A stretch of 64,000 nucleotides of DNA from Dryocola clanedunensis subsp. sulfonylureivorans. GTDB lineage: Bacteria > Pseudomonadota > Gammaproteobacteria > Enterobacterales > Enterobacteriaceae. The stretch spans positions 1-64,000 of the forward strand of contig NZ_JAERMU010000019.1 in assembly GCF_016756775.1 (NCBI RefSeq), read 5' to 3'. The notes beneath the pieces were generated by a model. That model saw nothing but the letters and a program-made list of their open reading frames with translations. It was not told the origin of the DNA and ran no database searches. Shown in pieces: positions 1-9,968 of the stretch. A program made the translations under genes and the position numbers. Each line of letters begins with the position of its first letter. Within the stretch, counting starts at the first letter, position 1.

Positions 1-1
1 G

Positions 2-100
2 GCGGCGCTGGGTGCAGTAATGCGCAAGCTGGTGCACATGTGCTTCGGGGTGCTTAAAACACGCCTGCCATGGGATGAAAATTATGCAGCTACCGCTTGA
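2..100 (+). mobile_element. C-terminal end of an IS110-family transposase (partial)
   Basis: The first open frame of the window encodes 32 residues and a stop. It reads AALGAVMRKLVHMCFGVLK, then continues to an end at ENYAATA. The (A/V)MRKLV plus (F/Y)GVLK signature is typical of the very C-terminus of IS110/IS1111-type DEDD transposases. The rest of the gene lies to the left of the window. Only about 30 nt separate the stop from a REP-like sequence, so the right non-coding end of the element must be short or truncated. Family assignment rests on recall of the C-terminal motif; the subgroup (IS110 or IS1111) cannot be decided from this fragment. Confidence 0.7.
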
Positions 101-117
101 CGTTCAAGACGGTAGCT
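88..117. repeat. Near-perfect hairpin at the transposase stop
   Basis: AGCTACCG-CTTGA, a 3-nt loop, then TCAAG-(A)-CGGTAGCT forms a 13-bp stem with one bulged A. It overlaps the last codons of the transposase. It could be a terminator, although no T-run follows, or a sub-terminal inverted repeat of the insertion sequence. Confidence 0.6.
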
Positions 118-133
118 ACGACTTGAGAAGCCT

Positions 134-164
134 TTGTAGGGCGAATAAGCCTGCGTCATCCGCC
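134..164. repeat. REP-like palindromic sequence downstream of metL
   Basis: Read on the minus strand, this segment has the GGCGGATGACGCAGGC then TTATTCGCCCTACA pattern of enterobacterial REP/BIME units. It sits 6 nt beyond the metL stop, the usual 3'-end location for such units. Several IS110-family elements are known to insert in REP sequences, which would explain why a transposase tail lies next to it. Confidence 0.6.
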
Positions 165-170
165 GAGAGG

Positions 171-2603
171 CTACAGCAGCTGCGCCAGGCGGTTGAGATC
201 GGACTGGATAGCACCAGCGGTGACATCTCGTCCTGCGCCCGGCCCACGGATCACCAGCGGGTTATCGCGGTACCAGCGGCTTTCGATGGCAAAGACGTTG
301 TCGCACGGCAGCAGCGCGGCCAGAGGATGTTCAGGGCGAACGGCCTCCACGCCAACGCGTGCTTTACCGTTGGCGTCAAAGCGCGCCACATAGCGCAGCA
401 CCAGCCCCATCTCCTGGGCGGCTTCCAGGCGTTGGACCATCTGGTCGTTCAGCGCCTCGCCGTTTTCAAAGAAGTGATCGACCGACCCTTCTTCACAGCC
501 GCCTGGCACGAGAGACTCTACCCGCACCTGGTCAGGCTCGATGTCGTAGCCCGCTTCACGGGCGAGGATCACCAGCTTGCGCATCACGTCTTTACCGGAC
601 AAATCAACACGCGGATCCGGCTCCGTCAGCCCCTGCTGCCAGGCCTGATCCACCAGCTCGGTAAACGGCACCGTGCCGTCAAATTGCAGGAAGAGCCAGG
701 AGAGCGTGCCGGAGAAGATGCCGCTGATGGCCAGAATCGCATCGCCACTGTCACGCAGGTCGCGCACGGTGTGGTTTACAGGCAAGCCTGCACCGACGGT
801 CGCATTGTATAGCCAGTGACGACCCGTCTTTTCAAACGCGTCGCGGATCTGGCGATACTTCTGCCCGTTACCAGCGCCAGCCAACTTATTAGCGCTGATA
901 ACGTGGAAACCGTGACTGGCGAAGTCGAGATACTGATCGGCCAGCTGTTCGCTGGCGGTAACGTCCAGCACCACTAAATCGTCGTACGGATGGGCGCGCA
1001 TCCACAGGAAGAGGGATTCTTCATCCTGCTCTACCGCTTCGTCATTGAAGAATGCCAGCGCACGGCTCGCATCCAGCCCTTCGTAGTTCAGCAGGCTGCG
1101 GCGGCTGTCCACTACGCCCGCCAGCACAAATTCAAAGCCGGTGCGGGCAGAGAGCGTTTCCTGCTCGCGGGCAAACAGTTCCAGCCAGCGTGAGCCGATA
1201 TTCCCTTTACCAAACAGCACCAGCCCAATACGTTTTTCAGCGCGGAATAAAGATTTATGCAGGCCCTGGATTAGGTTCTCCGTTGGGCCACTGCGCAGCA
1301 CCGCGACGAGGCTGATACCGTCTTCAGATTGCCAGATAAACTCTACCGGCTGGTCTTTAAGCTGCTGCCAGAAACGATGGCTGTGCAGCGGATTACGGCA
1401 AACGCCCGCCCCAACCATAGCGACCAGTACCAGACCTTCACGCAGACGCAGTTCGCCCGGCAAACCAGCTGCCTGAAGCAGCTCCAGCGCGCTGTTAACA
1501 ACTTCAGAGGTGTAGCAAAGTTGCAGCAGATTACGATCGGGATGCACGCCAATAGAAAGCGGACGAATTTGAATACGCTTGAGCAGCGTATCCAGCTCCT
1601 TTTGGGCCAGCTTGAAATCATGGCCCGCAGAAACCTGGAACTCGATCAGGCAGACGTCGTCATGGCTGGTGACGATACGCGCGCCCGTACCGGATGCCAG
1701 CACGCGTTCAATGCGTGTCGAACCTTGTTCCGGGGAGTAGCTGCAGCGCAGCTGTAGATCGATATCGCTGCCGGAAACTGGCTGCAATGTACGAGCGTGC
1801 AGTACCGGAGCCGCAAGACGGGCCAGCTCGCTGGCTTCGTCCAGACGCAGCAGCGGCAGCAGGCAGGCATCTTTCACTTTACGTGGGTCGGCGCTATAGA
1901 CCCCGGCCACGTCGCTCCAGATGGTCACACGGGAAACGCCCGCCAGCGCGCCGATTTGGGTTGCCGAGTAGTCTGAGCCGTTACGGCCTAACAGCACGGT
2001 TTCGCCCGCGTCGTTGCGGCAGATAAAGCCGGTAACGACCAGACGCTTATGAGGATGCTGTGCCATCAATTCCTGCAGCAGCGGCCAGGAGAGACCTTCG
2101 TTCACCTGCGGCTGGGCCGATCGCTCAGCCCGCATGAATTCACGCGCATCAAGCCAGGCAGCCTCAATCCCCTGGAGATTCAGCACCGCAGACATCAGGC
2201 GTGCAGACCAGATTTCGCCGTGGCCAACCACTTCGGCATACACCGCATCGGTGATTTTACCGTCCAGCAGACCGGCCAGCCGTTCCAGATCGTGAATAAA
2301 CTCGCCGATCAGACCGTCTGCCACCTCGGGCGGCAGCAGGCCGCTGATTAGCTCGCTCTGATAGCGGCGCAGCGCCTGCTGAACCTGGTGTGCGGATAGT
2401 CGGTCGCTCTGGCTCAGCTTAAGCCAGCTGATCAGCTGGTTGGTGGTGCTGCCAGCGGCAGAGACCACCATCAGGTCGTCAGGCCTGGAATATTCGGTCA
2501 TGATACCCGCCACACGGAGGTAACACTTCACATCTGCAAGACTACTGCCGCCAAACTTGTGCAGTTGACGAACCGGCGTCCCTGCTGGTGCTGAAACACT
2601 CAT
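171..2603 (-). CDS. metL: Bifunctional aspartokinase II / homoserine dehydrogenase II
   Basis: Cytoplasmic fusion enzyme catalysing the first step (aspartate phosphorylation) and third step (aspartate semialdehyde reduction to homoserine) of the aspartate pathway, serving methionine synthesis. The 810-residue length equals that of E. coli MetL. The kinase signature KFGGSSLADV is at residues 16-25. An ACT-like linker follows, and the NAD(P)-binding motif GKGNIGSRW starts the dehydrogenase half near residue 465. The substrate-binding stretch NKLAGAGNG and the C-terminal GPGAGRDVTAGA are present. It begins 2 nt after the metB stop, so the two form the metBL operon driven from the MetJ-controlled promoter upstream of metB. 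In E. coli metF follows; here a REP and an IS110 remnant follow instead, so the locus beyond is interrupted or rearranged. Confidence 0.98.
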   Translation of the reverse strand: MSVSAPAGTPVRQLHKFGGSSLADVKCYLRVAGIMTEYSRPDDLMVVSAAGSTTNQLISWLKLSQSDRLSAHQVQQALRRYQSELISGLLPPEVADGLIGEFIHDLERLAGLLDGKITDAVYAEVVGHGEIWSARLMSAVLNLQGIEAAWLDAREFMRAERSAQPQVNEGLSWPLLQELMAQHPHKRLVVTGFICRNDAGETVLLGRNGSDYSATQIGALAGVSRVTIWSDVAGVYSADPRKVKDACLLPLLRLDEASELARLAAPVLHARTLQPVSGSDIDLQLRCSYSPEQGSTRIERVLASGTGARIVTSHDDVCLIEFQVSAGHDFKLAQKELDTLLKRIQIRPLSIGVHPDRNLLQLCYTSEVVNSALELLQAAGLPGELRLREGLVLVAMVGAGVCRNPLHSHRFWQQLKDQPVEFIWQSEDGISLVAVLRSGPTENLIQGLHKSLFRAEKRIGLVLFGKGNIGSRWLELFAREQETLSARTGFEFVLAGVVDSRRSLLNYEGLDASRALAFFNDEAVEQDEESLFLWMRAHPYDDLVVLDVTASEQLADQYLDFASHGFHVISANKLAGAGNGQKYRQIRDAFEKTGRHWLYNATVGAGLPVNHTVRDLRDSGDAILAISGIFSGTLSWLFLQFDGTVPFTELVDQAWQQGLTEPDPRVDLSGKDVMRKLVILAREAGYDIEPDQVRVESLVPGGCEEGSVDHFFENGEALNDQMVQRLEAAQEMGLVLRYVARFDANGKARVGVEAVRPEHPLAALLPCDNVFAIESRWYRDNPLVIRGPGAGRDVTAGAIQSDLNRLAQLL

Positions 2604-2605
2604 GC

Positions 2606-3766
2606 TTACCCCTCTCTTGCCACCCGGAAGGCATTTTCCAGGTCGGCAATTAAATCATCGCCATCTTCAATACCGGTAGAGATACGCAGCAGCGTTTCGG
2701 AAATGCCAGCCGCGGCTCGCGCTTCCGGCGCCATGCCCGCGTGGGTCATGGTTGCCGCGTGGGAAATCAGGCTTTCAACGCCACCCAGCGATTCCGCAAG
2801 GGTGAAGAGCGACAGCCCGCTCAGGAAACGGCGCAGGGTCTGCTCGTCTCCGTCAAATTCAAAACTCAGCATCGCGCCAAACCCTTTCTGCTGGCGGGCC
2901 GCGATCTCGTGCCCCTGGTTTTCCGGCAGCGATGGATGATACAGCTTTTTCACCAGCGGCTGCGTTTTCAGATACTCAACGATGGCCTGGGCGTTGCGCT
3001 GGGCAACTTCCATACGCGGTGACAGCGTGCGCAGACCGCGCAGCAGCAGGTAGCTGTCAAACGCGCTCCCGGTCACGCCGATGTTGTTCGCCCACCAGGC
3101 CAGTTCAGTGACCAGTTCAGGATCTTTAGCAATCACCACGCCCGCCACTACATCAGAGTGGCCATTCAGGTATTTTGTACAGGAGTGCAGAACCAGATCC
3201 GCCCCCAACGCCAGCGGATTTTGCAGGGCCGGGCTCAGGAAGGTGTTATCCACTACGCTTATCGCACCGGCTTCACGCGCCGCGGCGCATATTTTCGCAA
3301 TATCTACTACGCGTAACAATGGGTTGCTTGGGCTTTCTACCAGCACCAGCTTCGGTTTTTCGGCAAGGGCCGCATTCAGGGCTGCTTCATCCCCCTGATC
3401 GACAAATAAAACGCGATACGCGCCACGTTTTGCCAGGCTATCAAACAGGCGATAGCTTCCGCCGTAGCAGTCATGCGGCGCCACCAGCAGATCGCCTGGT
3501 TTCAGAAAGACAGTGGTTACCAGATGAATGGCAGACATGCCGGTGTTGGTCATCACGGCACCTGCCCCGCCTTCAAGTTCAGCCAGCGCGCGCTGGACTA
3601 CGTCACGCGTCGGGTTACCGCGTCGCGAATAGTCATGGGCACGAGGTTCATTAAAACCAGTGAAGTTATAGGTGCTGGAGAGGTGGATGGGTGGAACAAC
3701 ACAGCCGTATTGCTCGTCATCATTTAAACCGCTGCGTACTGCGATGGTTGCCTGTTTGCGCGTCAT
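2606..3766 (-). CDS. metB: Cystathionine gamma-synthase
   Basis: PLP enzyme that joins O-succinylhomoserine and cysteine to form cystathionine, committing homoserine to methionine. The 386-residue length matches E. coli MetB. Cys/Met-metabolism PLP family features are visible: the N-terminal YSRRGNPTRD stretch, the PLP-stacking and substrate region, VDNTFLSPALQNP, and SCTKYLNGHSDVVAG, whose lysine near residue 198 should form the Schiff base. First gene of metBL; metL starts 2 nt after its stop. The 263-bp region upstream is shared with divergent metJ and holds tandem Met boxes, so repression by MetJ-S-adenosylmethionine is expected. Confidence 0.98.
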   Translation of the reverse strand: MTRKQATIAVRSGLNDDEQYGCVVPPIHLSSTYNFTGFNEPRAHDYSRRGNPTRDVVQRALAELEGGAGAVMTNTGMSAIHLVTTVFLKPGDLLVAPHDCYGGSYRLFDSLAKRGAYRVLFVDQGDEAALNAALAEKPKLVLVESPSNPLLRVVDIAKICAAAREAGAISVVDNTFLSPALQNPLALGADLVLHSCTKYLNGHSDVVAGVVIAKDPELVTELAWWANNIGVTGSAFDSYLLLRGLRTLSPRMEVAQRNAQAIVEYLKTQPLVKKLYHPSLPENQGHEIAARQQKGFGAMLSFEFDGDEQTLRRFLSGLSLFTLAESLGGVESLISHAATMTHAGMAPEARAAAGISETLLRISTGIEDGDDLIADLENAFRVAREG

Positions 3767-3819
3767 TGTCTGCCCGATCCTTGCTGGTGGAATAAAGGTC
3801 AGGCATCAGAGTAAACATT

Positions 3820-3859
3820 GAAAAGATAGACGTCAATACATCTGGACATCTAAACTTCT
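3820..3859. promoter_or_regulatory. Tandem Met boxes (MetJ operator) between metB and metJ
   Basis: Consecutive 8-bp units AGACGTCA (3828-3835), ATACATCT, GGACATCT and AAACTTCT, with a weaker unit before them, match the AGACGTCT Met-box consensus in register. Placement in the metB/metJ divergent region is the same as in E. coli, where MetJ dimers bind side by side with S-adenosylmethionine. Confidence 0.85.
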
Positions 3860-4029
3860 TTGCGTATAGATTGAGCAAACGCGAAATAGCCGTTAAAATT
3901 ATATGCTTTAGTGCGTAAGCAGTCGCAGACTGCGCACTGTTCAACGCGGTACACTAGACAGATAATCGCCCAAATCGTGCCACGCCCGTTTTGAGCATGT
4001 TTAATTGATAAGAGGATTAAAGGTATCTC

Positions 4030-4347
4030 ATGGCTGAATGGAGCGGCGAATATATCAGCCCTTACGCTGAGCACGGTAAGAAGAGTGAACAAGTAAAGAA
4101 AATTACGGTGTCCATTCCTCTGAAGGTGTTAAAAATCCTCACCGATGAGCGCACCCGTCGCCAGGTGAACAACCTGCGACACGCAACGAACAGTGAACTG
4201 CTGTGTGAAGCATTCCTTCACGCCTTCACGGGCCAGCCTCTGCCGAACGATGAAGACCTGCGTAAAGAACGCAGCGATGAAATCCCGGAAGCAGCGAAGG
4301 TAATTATGCGCGAGCTGGGGATCGATCCGGATACCTGGGAGTATTAA
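4030..4347 (+). CDS. metJ: Met regulon transcriptional repressor MetJ
   Basis: Ribbon-helix-helix repressor of methionine genes with S-adenosylmethionine as corepressor. The 105 residues equal the family length. The DNA-contacting beta strand [13 protein letters not shown] (about residues 22-34) and the following helices [16 protein letters not shown] are essentially those of E. coli. The start ATG follows an AGAGGATTAAAGG stretch. Divergent from metBL, with Met boxes between, so it is probably autoregulated. A bidirectional terminator separates it from rpmE. Confidence 0.98.
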
Positions 4348-4372
4348 TCCCCTCCCGGATTTTGGGTACAAA

Positions 4373-4394
4373 AAAGGCGCCGTAAGGCGCCTTT
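4373..4394. terminator. Bidirectional terminator between metJ and rpmE
   Basis: AAAGGCGCC-GTAA-GGCGCCTTT is a perfect 9-bp stem with an A-run before and T residues after it, so it can serve the convergent metJ (+) and rpmE (-) transcripts. Confidence 0.85.
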
Positions 4395-4416
4395 CTCATT
4401 TCCGGACGGCGAAAAC

Positions 4417-4629
4417 TTATTTCGCGCCTGGGATGCTGAAACGCTTGTTGAAGCGGTCAACACGGCCACCGGTAGCAACGTCACGCTGTTTACCAGTGTA
4501 GAACGGGTGGCATTCACCACAAACGTCCAGGTTCAGATCGTGACCCGCAGTAGAGCGGATTTGGATAGAATTACCGCAAGAACAGTTGGCAGTAATTACG
4601 TCATATTTAGGGTGGATATCTTTTTTCAT
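4417..4629 (-). CDS. rpmE: 50S ribosomal protein L31 (zinc-binding form)
   Basis: 70-residue large-subunit protein bridging the subunits. The zinc-binding cysteines occur as CSC near residues 16-18 and CGEC near 37-40, so this is the C+ paralogue used under zinc sufficiency. The start [10 protein letters not shown] was chosen over an ATG four codons upstream because it matches the conserved family N-terminus and has GAGG about 9 nt before it. Convergent with metJ and divergent from priA. The roughly 110-nt leader may carry the L31 autoregulatory structure known in gamma-proteobacteria. Confidence 0.97.
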   Translation of the reverse strand: MKKDIHPKYDVITANCSCGNSIQIRSTAGHDLNLDVCGECHPFYTGKQRDVATGGRVDRFNKRFSIPGAK

Positions 4630-4720
4630 GGAAAACCTCAAGTCTAAGGCCGCGTCGCTCTTCCAGCCCTAACGCCAGACACCACGCGATGTTAATAAAG
4701 TAGGTTTATTCGAAGCCAAA
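4630..4720 (-). promoter_or_regulatory. rpmE leader, possible L31 autoregulatory mRNA element
   Basis: Non-coding stretch just upstream of rpmE. L31 leaders have been described in gamma-proteobacteria and E. coli rpmE is autoregulated. I see GC-rich segments able to pair around 4648-4680 but did not model a structure, so this is inference from position. Confidence 0.3.
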
Positions 4721-4775
4721 ACTGCGCATCAAAGGCGGCGAATCATACAGAATCCCGCAGGTGCTTGCAAACTGA

Positions 4776-7034
<2,259 letters not shown>

Positions 7035-7198
7035 CACAGAACGGGCCTGTAATGCGAAGCGGATCGAAAAATTCAATACCCGTCACACTTTTAATGAAAT
7101 TTCTGTAACTGGCGACATCAATATTCTGCTAAGAATGTGAACACGATCAGACATCAGGGAAGAGTCGAAGTCTGCGGAAGGCATGTGAGGAGAAGAAG

Positions 7199-8233
7199 TT
7201 GAAGCCGAAGAAGCAGGTTGCCAATGCAACCATGAAAGATGTTGCCGTCCAGGCGAAAGTCTCTACCGCGACGGTATCCCGTGCATTAATGAATCCCGAT
7301 AAGGTGTCGCAAAGCACACGCAACCGGGTAGAGCAGGCAGCAATAGAAGTTGGTTACTTACCCCATTCATTAGGCCGTAACGCTAAACGTAACGAATCGC
7401 GCACCATCCTGGTGATTGTGCCGGACATCTGCGATCCCTTTTTCAGTGAAATTATCCGCGGCATCGAAGTCACCGCGGCGGACCAGGGCTACCTGGTGCT
7501 GATTGGCGACTGCGCCCATCAAAATCAGCAGGAAAAGACGTTTATCGACCTGATCATCACCAAGCAAATCGATGGCATGCTGCTGCTCGGCTCACGGTTG
7601 CCTTTCGATGCCAGTCTGGAAGAACAACGGAATCTGCCGCCGATGGTCATGGCTAACGAGTTCGCTCCTGAGCTTGAGCTGCCAACCGTGCATATCGATA
7701 ACCTGACCGCTGCATTCAATGCCGTTTACTATCTGCAGCAGCTTGGGCACGAGCGAATCGCGTGCATTGCCGGGCCGGAGGAGATGCCGCTTTGCCACTA
7801 TCGCCTACAGGGCTATGTTCAGGCGCTGCGCCGGACGGGCATGACGGTCGATCCCCATTACATCGCGCGCGGTGACTTTACTTTTGAGGCCGGTGCCCAG
7901 GCTCTGTCACAACTTCTGGCACTCCCTGTTCCCCCTACGGCGGTATTTTGTCACAGTGATGTCATGGCGCTGGGAGCACTGTCGCAGGCCAAGCGCAGCG
8001 GCTTACGCATCCCGGAAGATTTGTCGATTATGGGCTTCGATGACATCGCCCTGTCGCAATTCTGTGACCCACCGCTGACCACCGTACAGCAGCCGCGTTT
8101 CGATATCGGGCGAGAGGCCATGCTGTTGCTTTTAGATCAGCTGCACGGCGAAATAGTCAGCAGCGGATCGCGATTACTGGACTGTGACCTCATTGAAAGA
8201 GGAACCACCAGCGCACCAGGCATGAGAAAATGA
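7199..8233 (+). CDS. cytR: LacI-family nucleoside-catabolism repressor CytR
   Basis: Repressor acting with CRP at nucleoside uptake and catabolism promoters; cytidine induces. The helix-turn-helix TMKDVAVQAKVSTATVSRAL is at residues 11-30, followed by the hinge and a periplasmic-binding-like core (ILVIVPDICDPFFSEIIRG). 344 residues against 341 in E. coli. The start codon used here is TTG at 7199 with GTGAGGAGAAG upstream. The ATG at codon 12 would remove residues before the helix-turn-helix and is less likely. The last 20 or so residues diverge from E. coli. Separated from priA by 164 bp and followed by ftsN. Confidence 0.95.
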   Translation: MKPKKQVANATMKDVAVQAKVSTATVSRALMNPDKVSQSTRNRVEQAAIEVGYLPHSLGRNAKRNESRTILVIVPDICDPFFSEIIRGIEVTAADQGYLVLIGDCAHQNQQEKTFIDLIITKQIDGMLLLGSRLPFDASLEEQRNLPPMVMANEFAPELELPTVHIDNLTAAFNAVYYLQQLGHERIACIAGPEEMPLCHYRLQGYVQALRRTGMTVDPHYIARGDFTFEAGAQALSQLLALPVPPTAVFCHSDVMALGALSQAKRSGLRIPEDLSIMGFDDIALSQFCDPPLTTVQQPRFDIGREAMLLLLDQLHGEIVSSGSRLLDCDLIERGTTSAPGMRK

Positions 8234-8321
8234 ACCGCTTTAGGACGCCCCTGTCTGGTCAAAGGGGCATCCCTTCAGTAACATGGCGGGCTAATAAACG
8301 TATAAATACAGTGAATCAATA

Positions 8322-9338
8322 GTGGCACAAAAAGATTATGTACGCCGCGGGCAATCGACAGGGACACGGCGCAAAAAGAGTACTTCCCGCAAAAAGCAAC
8401 GTAACCTGCCATCCGTCTCACCGACTATGGTAGCCATTGCGGCCGCCGTGCTGGTGGCTTTTATTGGTGCTCTGTACTTCATTACCCATCATAAAAAAGA
8501 TGAGAGCGAAGTCCTGCCTGGCCACAAAGTGAGTGGCAACGGCCTGCCGCCTAAACCGGAAGAGCGCTGGCGCTATATTAAAGAGCTGGAAAACCGCCAG
8601 CCGGGCGTGCTTAGCCCAACCGAGCCAACGGCCGGGGGGGAAGTCAGAAATAAAGACCAGCTCACCAGCGAGCAGCGCCAGCTACTTGAACAGATGCAGG
8701 CGGATATGCGCCAGCAGCCAACCCAGCTGAACGAAGTGCCGTGGAATGAACAAACGCCGGCGCAGCGTCAGCAAACGTTGCAGCGCCAGAAACAAATCCA
8801 GCAGGTACAGCAGCAAACACAGTGGAGCCAGCAGCAGCAGCCTCGTGCACAGCAGCGTGTAACGGAACAGCCTTACCAGCAACCCCGTGCAGTGCAGCAA
8901 ACCACACAACAGCCTCGAGCTGTACAGCAGCAGCCACGTGCAACCTCCACTGCTCAGCAGCCGTATCAGGATTTGCTGCAAACGCCGCCGCATAATAACC
9001 AGCAGCGCGCCGCTCAATCGGCGCCACAGGCGCAGCCTAAACCAGCCCCGGTAACGCGTGAACCGGAGGCGCCAAAGCAAACCGCAGCGGCTCCTCAGGA
9101 AAAACCGAAGGATGAGAAACGCTGGATGGTGCAGTGTGGTTCCTTCAAAGGCAGTGAGCAGGCGGAAACCGTCCGTGCGCAGCTGGCATTCGAAGGTTTT
9201 GATTCACGCATCACCACCAACAACGGCTGGAACCGCGTGGTCATTGGCCCGATTAAAGGCAAAGATAATGCGAACGGCACCCTCAATCGTCTGAAGATGG
9301 CTGGTCACGCTAACTGTATTCGTCTGGGCGGGGGTTGA
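8322..9338 (+). CDS. ftsN: Essential cell division protein FtsN
   Basis: Bitopic inner-membrane protein that triggers septal peptidoglycan synthesis. It starts with GTG at 8322, giving MAQKDYVRRG, the family N-terminus. Basic cytoplasmic tail to about residue 30, one membrane span about 34-54, a periplasmic essential region (PPKPEERWRYIKELE), and a long Gln/Pro-rich linker (about 130-250) with repeated QQPRA-type units. A C-terminal SPOR domain (RWMVQCGSFKG to CIRLGG) binds denuded glycan. 338 residues against 319 in E. coli; the extra length lies in the linker. The hslV heat-shock promoter overlaps its stop codon. Confidence 0.97.
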   Translation: MAQKDYVRRGQSTGTRRKKSTSRKKQRNLPSVSPTMVAIAAAVLVAFIGALYFITHHKKDESEVLPGHKVSGNGLPPKPEERWRYIKELENRQPGVLSPTEPTAGGEVRNKDQLTSEQRQLLEQMQADMRQQPTQLNEVPWNEQTPAQRQQTLQRQKQIQQVQQQTQWSQQQQPRAQQRVTEQPYQQPRAVQQTTQQPRAVQQQPRATSTAQQPYQDLLQTPPHNNQQRAAQSAPQAQPKPAPVTREPEAPKQTAAAPQEKPKDEKRWMVQCGSFKGSEQAETVRAQLAFEGFDSRITTNNGWNRVVIGPIKGKDNANGTLNRLKMAGHANCIRLGGG

Positions 9339-9361
9339 AACCCCCAAAAACTCCCCCATCT
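9334..9361 (+). promoter_or_regulatory. Sigma-32 (heat shock) promoter of hslVU
   Basis: GTTGAAA, 14-nt spacer, CCCATCT fits the RpoH consensus CTTGAAA-N(11-16)-CCCATNT. The -35 element overlaps the ftsN stop codon. hslVU is a known sigma-32 operon in E. coli. Confidence 0.8.
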
Positions 9362-9428
9362 ATAATTGCATTCAGCCCCAGGGCTAGCCTGGGGCACGTA
9401 TTCCGCTGATGCAATAAGGGGTCTGCTC

Positions 9429-9959
9429 GTGACAACAATAGTAAGTGTGCGCCGTAACGGCCATGTCGTAATCGGTGGTGATGGTCAGGCCACGCTCGGC
9501 AACACCGTAATGAAAGGCAACGTGAAAAAAGTTCGCCGCCTGTACAACGACAAAGTCATCGCAGGCTTTGCAGGCGGTACGGCCGATGCCTTTACCCTCT
9601 TCGAACTCTTTGAACGCAAACTTGAAATGCACCAGGGTCATCTGGTGAAAGCCGCCGTTGAGCTGGCGAAAGACTGGCGTACCGACAGAATGCTGCGCAA
9701 ACTTGAAGCGCTGCTGGCGGTGGCCGATGAAAACGCTTCGCTGATCATCACCGGTAACGGTGACGTTATCCAGCCGGAAGATGATCTTATCGCCATCGGC
9801 TCTGGTGGCCCGTACGCACAAGCCGCGGCCCGTGCCCTGCTGGACAACAGCGAACTGGGTGCGCGAGACATCGTTGAGAAATCGCTGGGGATCGCCGGTG
9901 ATATCTGCATCTATACCAACCATTTCCATACCATTGAAGAATTAGCGTCTAAGGCGTAA
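9429..9959 (+). CDS. hslV: ATP-dependent protease proteolytic subunit HslV (ClpQ)
   Basis: Proteasome-like peptidase that assembles as a double hexamer capped by HslU. 176 residues as in E. coli. The GTG start at 9429 places [10 protein letters not shown] after the initiator, so Thr after Met is the N-terminal nucleophile. A longer in-frame extension to 9366 would bury this threonine and is rejected. [17 protein letters not shown] and [15 protein letters not shown] are characteristic. hslU begins 9 nt after its stop; both are transcribed from the sigma-32 promoter at the end of ftsN. Confidence 0.98.
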   Translation: MTTIVSVRRNGHVVIGGDGQATLGNTVMKGNVKKVRRLYNDKVIAGFAGGTADAFTLFELFERKLEMHQGHLVKAAVELAKDWRTDRMLRKLEALLAVADENASLIITGNGDVIQPEDDLIAIGSGGPYAQAAARALLDNSELGARDIVEKSLGIAGDICIYTNHFHTIEELASKA

Positions 9960-9968
9960 GGATCCCCC

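Noticed and set aside
75-812. 245-codon open frame on plus strand opposite metL
   Set aside because: It begins within the insertion-sequence tail and runs antisense to metL; the protein resembles nothing.
3850-4092. Minus-strand open frames of 74-80 codons between metB and metJ
   Set aside because: They run through the Met boxes and into metJ antisense; the region is a divergent promoter.
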